Source: JALQUL01 sp964556425 (GTDB lineage: Bacteria; Pseudomonadota; Gammaproteobacteria; Burkholderiales; Burkholderiaceae_C). From it: a DNA stretch of 6,222 nt. Made by a program: the position numbers and the translations under genes. Shown here in pieces: positions 1 through 4,080 of the stretch. Position 1 is the stretch's first letter. Each line of letters begins with the position of its first letter. The DNA lies in the NCBI GenBank assembly GCA_964556425.1, contig CAZKWC010000107.1, positions 1-6,222 on the forward strand, written 5' to 3'. The notes under the pieces are model-generated. The model did not search any database. It saw nothing but the letters and a program-made list of their open reading frames with translations, and was not told the origin of the DNA.

Positions 1-120
1 TGCACGGATTACAGACAAAGTGGTTTGTGTGTAATAAATCGAGAAATATTACAGAAAAACTATTTTGCTTTGCACCTATCAGCATTGGTCGTCGCTAGAG
101 CTTAGTATATAAAAAGTCAC
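1..120. repeat. Left copy of 120-bp direct repeat
   Basis: This copy aligns without gaps to 1902-2021 at a constant offset of 1901, with 106 of 120 positions identical by hand count. Positions 1-55 are identical and nearly all differences fall in 56-110; the last ten bases are identical again. It contains an imperfect 12-bp hairpin at 8-35 (arms ATTACAGACAAA and TTTGTGTGTAAT, loop GTGG). The window begins inside the repeat: the right copy is preceded by a related 70-bp unit that would lie left of base 1 here, so this is probably a partial view of a longer element. Its identity as a named mobile element is unknown. Confidence 0.9.
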
Positions 121-405
121 TTTTTTAAAATTGCTTTCTTGGTTTTTGACTAATCCAAATATCCATCAATTATTGGTAGTGTAAATTTATGTTTAAAAAT
201 CAATAGTTTAAAAATATTTCAAGCATTGAGATAATTATCTCAATCATGGAATTTCTACCTTCAATTCAATTGAGTTGCTAATAATCAGAACAAATAAGTA
301 GTTTTTGGCTGTTAAATATCAAGACCACAGATATTTTTTGAGTCACTTCTAGCTTGTCAAAACCATCTGTCAAATACACTATCTAGTCTTGGTTTTAAAA
401 AGGTC
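121..405. other. AT-rich leader region upstream of DUF6880 gene
   Basis: No protein-coding frame is supported here. The stretch is AT-rich and carries a perfect 20-bp palindrome (listed separately) and, nearer the gene, a weak sigma70-like pair: TTGTCA at 354-359 and TACACT at 375-380, with a short 15-base spacer. I consider that promoter only a possibility. ATTGAG/CTCAAT hexamers recur just after the palindrome, around 262-275, which could be a second half-site or chance in AT-rich DNA. Confidence 0.4.
225..244. promoter_or_regulatory. Perfect 20-bp palindrome, possible operator
   Basis: ATTGAGATAATTATCTCAAT is a perfect inverted repeat with no central spacer, about 175 bases upstream of the chosen TTG start of the DUF6880 gene. 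As DNA it could bind a dimeric regulator. As RNA it could form an 8-bp stem with an AATT loop, but no U-tract follows, so it is not a standard terminator. It resembles GATAAT-type Fur half-sites only loosely and I do not assign a regulator. Confidence 0.5.
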
Positions 406-412
406 AAAGGAG
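406..412 (+). promoter_or_regulatory. Shine-Dalgarno sequence deciding a TTG start
   Basis: AAAGGAG lies six bases before the TTG at 419 and is the only strong ribosome-binding site near the 5' end of this gene. It lies inside the frame that would begin at the other possible start, TTG 389, which lacks a comparable site. This favours 419. Confidence 0.6.
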
Positions 413-418
413 AGCCAA

Positions 419-1801
419 TTGCAAGATTTGCGCAAACACAAATTAATCGAGTTGGGTGTAGAGGTCCTGGCAGACGCTCTATTAAATCTTGCTGCTAAAA
501 ATGCCAAGGCTGATGAGTTAATTGAGCATTTAATTGCACCACCAACGCAATTTGAGCAGCTGTTTAAGACGCAACTTTCCCAATTAAAAAGTTCAAGACG
601 TTTGCTAGATTGGCGAGCTGCTTCTACTTTGGCAGCTGAACTTCAATTGCTGTTGCAGGAGTTAAGGTCCAATGTGTATGACCCCTTAAGCGGTGCTGAA
701 CTAGTGGCCACATTTTATGAAGCCGACCAATTTATTTTTGAGAGGTGCGATGACTCCAATGGCAATATTGGTGATTTATATCGTAGCAATGCTTTAGAGC
801 TATTTACACACTATGCTCGCCGTTGTGCAGATAAAAATAAAATCGCAAAACTTATTTTAAAGCTAACGCAAAAAGATGATTACGGTGTTCGATCATGTTT
901 GATTCATGATGCAAGCCAATATCTTTCTAAAGAGCTTATTCTTAGTCTAATTGAAGCTTTTCAGAAGCTCGCTAGTAAAGAAAAAAATGAGTACGCCAGA
1001 GGGCACCATCTGATGATGATTGAATCACTCGCCCGTCAGATAAAGGATGCAAAACTGTTTGAAAAGACCCGTATTGATAGAAAGGCGACTGTGGCCACCT
1101 ATTCAATGATTGACATTTCAAGGGTTTACCTCGAGAGCGATGATATTGAAAAGGCCTATTCATGGCTCCAGAAAATTCCTAAAGACGAAACCTTTCTTGA
1201 AGATGAAAAGGATGAGTTGCTGATAAAAATATATAAAAAGCAGGGTGAGTCCGAAAAGTTGCAACAACTACTGTTTCAAAAATTCAGAGAACATCATTCC
1301 ATTAAAAGCCTAGATGCACTTTTGGATCAAATTGGACATAACAAACGAGATGAAGTAATTACCCTTGAGGTGGCACATATTTTAAAAACCGACAAACTTT
1401 GTTGGCCAGATGTGGATTTTTTGATTGCCATTAATAAGATTGATGAGGCAGAGCAATACCTACTGCAGCGAGCTGAACAGTTCAATGGCAATCAATACGA
1501 GAACTTGCTTTCACTGGTTAAACCCATGCAATCAGAAAAGCGTTACCTGCTTGTTAATCTCATCTATCGTAGTTTGTTGGTTTCTATTTTGGATCGTGCC
1601 TATACCAAAGCATATCCCCATGCCATTAGTTATTTGCAAAAGCTAGACAAACTGTCTGCAAACGTATTCGATTGGAAAAATTTTAACGATCACAACGCCT
1701 TTAAAGACGAGCTTTTTCAGAAACATCGCCTCAAGTACAGTTTCTGGTCAAAATATGATGATCAATTCATGCCAAGCAAAACAAGCAAGAAAAAACTGTA
1801 G
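419..1801 (+). CDS. DUF6880 family protein (function unknown)
   Basis: The product is 460 residues from the TTG at 419; a TTG at 389 would add ten residues (MVLKRSKESQ), and no in-frame ATG or GTG start precedes it. I recognise the DUF6880 pattern from memory: an N-terminal LGVEVLADALLNLA helix, the motif FERCDDSNG at about 107-115, a run of helical TPR-like repeats through the middle, WPDVDF, and a C-terminal H..LKYSFW block near 436-443, followed by a lysine-rich tail. Length matches the family (roughly 430-480). No signal peptide or membrane segment is visible, so it is probably cytoplasmic. No biochemical role is known to me; the helical repeats suggest protein binding. It stands alone, bracketed by 120-bp direct repeats and convergent with the next gene. 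Family call is good; start choice moderate. Confidence 0.82.
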   Translation: MQDLRKHKLIELGVEVLADALLNLAAKNAKADELIEHLIAPPTQFEQLFKTQLSQLKSSRRLLDWRAASTLAAELQLLLQELRSNVYDPLSGAELVATFYEADQFIFERCDDSNGNIGDLYRSNALELFTHYARRCADKNKIAKLILKLTQKDDYGVRSCLIHDASQYLSKELILSLIEAFQKLASKEKNEYARGHHLMMIESLARQIKDAKLFEKTRIDRKATVATYSMIDISRVYLESDDIEKAYSWLQKIPKDETFLEDEKDELLIKIYKKQGESEKLQQLLFQKFREHHSIKSLDALLDQIGHNKRDEVITLEVAHILKTDKLCWPDVDFLIAINKIDEAEQYLLQRAEQFNGNQYENLLSLVKPMQSEKRYLLVNLIYRSLLVSILDRAYTKAYPHAISYLQKLDKLSANVFDWKNFNDHNAFKDELFQKHRLKYSFWSKYDDQFMPSKTSKKKL

Positions 1802-1820
1802 GTTTATTTTTAAACTGCAG
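1796..1820 (+). terminator. Weak hairpin overlapping the DUF6880 stop codon
   Basis: CTGTA/TGCAG-like outer pairs plus a GTTTA/TAAAC inner stem (1802-1806 with 1811-1815, loop TTTT) can form a bulged stem of about ten pairs, starting two codons before the stop. No T-run follows, so factor-independent termination is doubtful. Confidence 0.25.
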
Positions 1821-1852
1821 TAATTCTCTGCCAAGAGTTAGGTTGGAAAAAT

Positions 1853-1976
1853 ACTTTGTATCTAATAAATCGCAAAATATTCAAGACAAAGCAGTTTGTC
1901 TTGCACGGATTACAGACAAAGTGGTTTGTGTGTAATAAATCGAGAAATATTACAGACAAACTATGCTGCTCTGCAC
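1853..1976. repeat. Two diverged tandem units with a 70-bp period
   Basis: TAATAAATCG at 1863-1872 recurs exactly 70 bases later at 1933-1942. Around it, CTTTGT/GTTTGT, AAATATT, GACAAA and TGCAC also recur in register, so the block is two related units ending in TGCAC at 1902-1906 and 1972-1976. The second unit is shared with the 120-bp direct repeat at the left edge; the first is seen only here because the window starts too late to show the corresponding left unit. Confidence 0.75.
1882..1903. repeat. Perfect 9-bp stem-loop in the repeat block
   Basis: CAAGACAAA and TTTGTCTTG are exact reverse complements around a GCAG loop. The same architecture, with a four-base G-rich loop, is seen in the neighbouring hairpin at 1909-1936, so the arms look like a recurring module. 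No T-run follows on either strand. Confidence 0.7.
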
Positions 1977-2021
1977 CCATCAACTTTTGTAGTTGATAGT
2001 GCTTGGTTTATAAAAAGTCAC
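1902..2021. repeat. Right copy of 120-bp direct repeat
   Basis: This is the same-orientation partner of 1-120 (106/120 identical). It holds a 12-bp imperfect stem at 1909-1936 (one G-G mismatch, loop GTGG). An alternative 12-bp imperfect stem pairs 1925-1936 with 1949-1960, using the same middle arm, so the two folds exclude each other. A third, perfect 7-bp stem, ATCAACT/AGTTGAT, lies at 1979-1997. The copy lies between the ends of two convergent genes, where it could also serve as a transcription barrier. No integrase-type attC core pair was found in it. Confidence 0.9.
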
Positions 2022-2052
2022 TTATATTTAAATCCATTAAGTCGGGCTTTTT

Positions 2053-2487
2053 TTACTTTGTGGTGGTTTTTTCGGCGAGATTGACAATACTCTTGATCAT
2101 TTCATAAACACGGCCTTTACCGGATTTTGACTTAACAAGTGTATCGACACTTCCTGTACTCAACACAAGATAATGGCTCTCAAATAAAAGAAAGCTGCGC
2201 GCAAACTGATAGCCAAGTGATTCAATTGAACGTGGCATGACACTTCTGGCACCTGCATATCCAATGAAAACCCATAGAACATTTTGGACTTCAATAATAA
2301 TTACGCGCCTATTCGTTACGATAATATGAGCTATTTTTGGGCAGCCCAGCAAAATTGCTAAAACTCTCTCAGCTAAGGAGATTACTCTCGCAAATATACT
2401 TGGGGAAAGATTGTAAGCATTCCCCTCAAGATGACAAATCACCTCCTCACCGACTTCTAGTGGCATATATTTTTCTAAAACTTCCAT
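2053..2487 (-). CDS. Small PH-like-domain protein, function unknown
   Basis: The product is 144 residues, starting at an ATG preceded by a strong GAAGGAG site (2493-2499) with a five-base spacer. The core VTNRRVIIIE at residues 57-66, flanked by short hydrophobic beta-like strands and followed by a C-terminal amphipathic helix (about 123-140), is the layout of bacterial PH-like (bPH/YokE-type) domains, where a TNRR(V/L)I strand is typical. The segment at about 31-50 is moderately hydrophobic but not a clear membrane span, and no signal peptide is present. No catalytic motif is visible. It converges on the DUF6880 gene, whose downstream repeat copy ends about 30 bases from its stop. Reality of the gene is well supported by the ribosome site and composition; the domain assignment is from pattern memory and is tentative. 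Confidence 0.65.
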   Translation of the reverse strand: MEVLEKYMPLEVGEEVICHLEGNAYNLSPSIFARVISLAERVLAILLGCPKIAHIIVTNRRVIIIEVQNVLWVFIGYAGARSVMPRSIESLGYQFARSFLLFESHYLVLSTGSVDTLVKSKSGKGRVYEMIKSIVNLAEKTTTK

Positions 2488-2569
2488 GATTTCTCCTTCT
2501 TTGTTAAAAATCTTTTGTTAAGTTCGTTAGAAATGCATAACTTGAAAAATAGGAAAGTGAAAAACACAC

Positions 2570-2635
2570 TCAGCCTAAAACACCAAAAACTATAAGTCCT
2601 AAAAATACTAAGCCAATAAACAGCCCGATCTTCAT
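2570..2635 (-). CDS. Possible 21-residue membrane peptide
   Basis: An ATG frame encodes MKIGLFIGLVFLG and continues as an uncharged, Gly/Val/Leu/Phe-rich segment to a TGA. One lysine at residue 2 followed by about 18 hydrophobic residues is what a single-span small membrane protein would look like. There is no good Shine-Dalgarno sequence: the bases before the ATG read CCATTTCCT. It lies upstream of the PH-like gene on the same strand, about 80 bases from it. It could equally be the end of a decayed longer gene, or chance, since U-rich codons specify hydrophobic residues. Confidence 0.3.
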   Translation of the reverse strand: MKIGLFIGLVFLGLIVFGVLG

Positions 2636-2650
2636 AGGAAATGGTTTTGA

Positions 2651-2719
2651 TCAAGCATATACGTGAAGCAACGATGCAAAACCTACAAGCACAAGAAGCA
2701 TTGCCGTCACTGCAAACAC
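2651..2719 (-). pseudogene. Possible hydrophobic gene remnant
   Basis: A short minus-strand frame reads VFAVTAMLLVLVGFASLLHV and ends YA-stop, a convincing single transmembrane helix in amino acid order. The only start candidates are GTG at 2719 and ATG at 2701, and an AAGGAG site lies too far upstream (about 13 bases before the GTG) to serve it well. An in-frame TAA lies three codons above the GTG. The good ribosome site separated from a hydrophobic frame suggests a small membrane gene damaged by an indel, but this is inference. Confidence 0.25.
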
Positions 2720-3133
2720 CCAGCTTTAAATGCTCCTTCTGAATCGTAATAGGCTAGGACAAAAAATAAACTCTGATTTTTAATTTAGCTAGTTTAAATG
2801 GCCTAATTTAATAATATTCAACTTTAAGTAGTTCAATCAAGAGTATTTACTTCTGTAATATAAATTATCAATTGACATAATTAAATAATAAACACCCTAA
2901 AAAACTAATTTTTCATCAATATCTTTTTGCATTTTATAATTTTTTCTTTACATAATCATTAAGTCTTATATTTTCAAATTAATGTAGTTAAAGATAATAT
3001 AAATATAAATTGGCGTTAATACCGCTATGAAACATATAGATACCTGCATGTCTTGAGTTTTGTTGCATCACTCACAAGCATTGTTTTAAAACCACCCATA
3101 CTATAGGCAATGATTCTGTTAATCATCTTCTCT

Positions 3134-3162
3134 TTCAAAGTTCTTTGAATTTGACCTACAAT
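3134..3162 (+). promoter_or_regulatory. Candidate promoter with inverted-repeat operator for CopL-like gene
   Basis: TTCAAAG-TT-CTTTGAA (3134-3149) is a perfect 7-2-7 inverted repeat. It is followed by a -10-like TACAAT at 3157-3162; the base seven positions after that hexamer falls on or next to the ATG at 3170. The repeat occupies the -35 region, where a copper-responsive activator or repressor could bind. There is no good -35 hexamer, which would fit an activator-dependent promoter. The repeat matches no regulator consensus I can assign with confidence. Confidence 0.4.
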
Positions 3163-3169
3163 ATTAAGT

Positions 3170-3592
3170 ATGTACAAGCTCACAAAACTCTTATTTGCAT
3201 GGCTGTTGATATTCGCGTTGCCTCTTCAGGCTTATGCGTCTGCGTCTATGCAAAATTGTGCAGTTAGCCATAACAAATCTGTTCACATCACCCAGTCGGT
3301 CCAAGCCAATCTTAATCATCTGGTGGCCATCACTACTTTAAATGCCCATCATCAGCATTTACATACTGCCTCCCAGCATTCCCACCCTACTCATCAATCC
3401 CAGCCCTCAAAAAACTCTCAAGATAAATGCAGTGCCTGTTCTGCTTGTTGCGCCAGCTGTGGCCTAGTTAATAGTCTTAGCCCCTGCATTCCTACTTTTA
3501 TAAGCTCTGCACTTATTCAATTTGTGCAAAAGTCTTTTAGTAATCACACTCCAGCTGGCTTAGACCCACCTCCAAAACATCTCCTCTCTTAA
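3170..3592 (+). CDS. CopL-like secreted His/Cys-rich copper protein
   Basis: The product is 140 residues. Residues 1-23 are a clear Sec signal peptide (basic MYKLTK, hydrophobic core, ALPLQAYA before a likely cleavage). The mature part has a histidine-rich segment (H34, H39, H50, H60, H61, H63, H65, H70, H72, H75), then a cysteine cluster C87-x2-C90-x2-C93-C94-x2-C97, and ends in GLDPPPKHLLS. Small proteins with this signal, HxH region, CSACxxCC core and G(L)xxPP tail are commonly found beside copper-resistance genes and annotated as CopL-like or DUF2946-like; CopL in Xanthomonas is needed for copper-inducible expression. A role in periplasmic copper binding or sensing is inferred. No Shine-Dalgarno sequence precedes the ATG, so leaderless translation is possible. 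The signal peptide starts at this ATG, which supports the start. Confidence 0.72.
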   Translation: MYKLTKLLFAWLLIFALPLQAYASASMQNCAVSHNKSVHITQSVQANLNHLVAITTLNAHHQHLHTASQHSHPTHQSQPSKNSQDKCSACSACCASCGLVNSLSPCIPTFISSALIQFVQKSFSNHTPAGLDPPPKHLLS

Positions 3593-3597
3593 AACTT

Positions 3598-3621
3598 ACT
3601 TGTGCATTTTTATGCATAAGT
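3598..3621 (+). terminator. Hairpin after CopL-like gene, possible terminator or attenuator
   Basis: ACTTGTGCAT and ATGCATAAGT pair over ten positions (one G-U) around a TTTT loop, six bases after the stop codon. A T-rich stretch follows but begins several bases after the stem (TATTCATTTTT, then TTTTTTTT at about 3642-3649), so termination may be partial. It would separate the CopL-like gene from the downstream operon or let some transcription continue. Confidence 0.4.
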
Positions 3622-3743
3622 TATTCATTTTTAGTTTTAAGTTTTTTTTACATTCAGACTCCTTTGCATCATTGTTTTTTGCTTTATCACTAAGGCAAAT
3701 TGCTTGTGCTTTGCTCTAGGTTTCGCTTGTAAAAAAAATAATA

Positions 3744-3749
3744 AGAGGA
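3744..3749 (+). promoter_or_regulatory. Ribosome-binding site of the copper operon's first gene
   Basis: AGAGGA lies four bases before the ATG at 3754 in an A-rich leader, which fixes the start. No convincing -35/-10 pair is seen in 3622-3743; TTGTGC...TGTAAA just upstream is the best but weak candidate. Confidence 0.55.
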
Positions 3750-3753
3750 ACTC

Positions 3754-4080
3754 ATGAAATTTTTTACTTTTAGCTATTCCTACGCGGCTAGGTGCCTTGT
3801 TGCGCCTTTGTTATTGATGACTCAATCAGCAGCATTTTCTCAAGGAGCAACATTAGTACCTAGCTCCACACCCATAGCTGCGATTGAACTCAATTACCAT
3901 TCAGTCTTTAGTCAATACCAAGGTTTTCAAGATCAAGCAGTATCGGCTTGGCTTCAAAATAATGCCACGGTAGCCACAATAGGGGGGTGGCGAGTTTATG
4001 CCAAAGAGGCTTTCTTACCCAACACTCAGCCTGCTGCCATTCATGTGCCAAGCCACCTACACAATGAGGGCAAGCCATGA
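3754..4080 (+). CDS. Small exported protein of copper efflux operon (GGWRxYAKEA motif)
   Basis: The product is 108 residues. Residues 1 to about 29 look like a signal peptide (RCLVAPLLLMTQSAAFS). The mature part carries YHSVFSQYQGFQDQAVSAW at 48-66 and IGGWRVYAKEA at 76-86, followed by a short tail with H97, H101 and H103. From memory, this matches a family of small periplasmic proteins with a Y.S.F..Y..F.D..V..W...N..V..IGGWR.YA.EA pattern encoded immediately upstream of TolC-type genes and copper oxidases in betaproteobacteria. Their tails are often Gly/His-rich. No function is established to my knowledge; a metal-binding accessory role in the periplasm is inferred from the tail and the neighbours. 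Its stop overlaps the next start as ATGA, implying translational coupling. Confidence 0.75.
   Translation: MKFFTFSYSYAARCLVAPLLLMTQSAAFSQGATLVPSSTPIAAIELNYHSVFSQYQGFQDQAVSAWLQNNATVATIGGWRVYAKEAFLPNTQPAAIHVPSHLHNEGKP

Larger units (their letters stand above)
2488..3133. other. Long intergenic region with very AT-rich core
   Basis: No confident gene lies in this stretch. It contains the ribosome site of the minus-strand PH-like gene, two tiny hydrophobic minus-strand frames (listed separately), and 2761-3000, which has 43 G or C in 240 bases (about 18% GC, hand count), far lower than the genes on either side. A 33-codon minus-strand frame (3025-3126) is also present but unconvincing. The low GC could mark a promoter-rich or nucleoid-protein-bound region, or a junction between two acquired segments. 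Confidence 0.5.

Noticed and set aside
225..244. Fur box
   Set aside because: It shares only GATAA/TTATC halves and lacks the 6-1-6 or 7-1-7 spacing of the Fur consensus, and no iron gene is adjacent.
972..1163. Minus-strand frame inside the DUF6880 gene
   Set aside because: It is fully antisense to a well-supported gene, has no ribosome site and reads as a low-complexity shadow.
1425..1646. Second plus-strand frame inside the DUF6880 gene
   Set aside because: It overlaps the real reading frame, which carries the conserved family motifs.
1837..1997. Integron attC site: GTTAGGT at 1837-1843 fits the GTTRRRY core, in a repeat-bracketed single-gene layout
   Set aside because: No matching RYYYAAC partner lies at a proper distance upstream, the left repeat copy has no equivalent core, and the hairpin arms do not follow attC box order.
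1..2021. Composite transposon or IS pair
   Set aside because: The repeats are only 120 bp, carry no transposase frame, and I see no terminal inverted repeats or target-site duplication at their ends.
1853..2021. CRISPR array
   Set aside because: Only two diverged 70-bp units are present, with no equal-length unique spacers and no cas gene.
2030..2055. Terminator for convergent genes at the TCGGGCTTTTTTT stretch
   Set aside because: The T-run is present on the plus strand but no stable stem precedes it; only a 4-bp pairing could be drawn.
1896..2084. 62-codon plus-strand frame across the right repeat copy
   Set aside because: It runs through non-coding hairpin repeats and into the antisense of the PH-like gene; it has no ribosome site.
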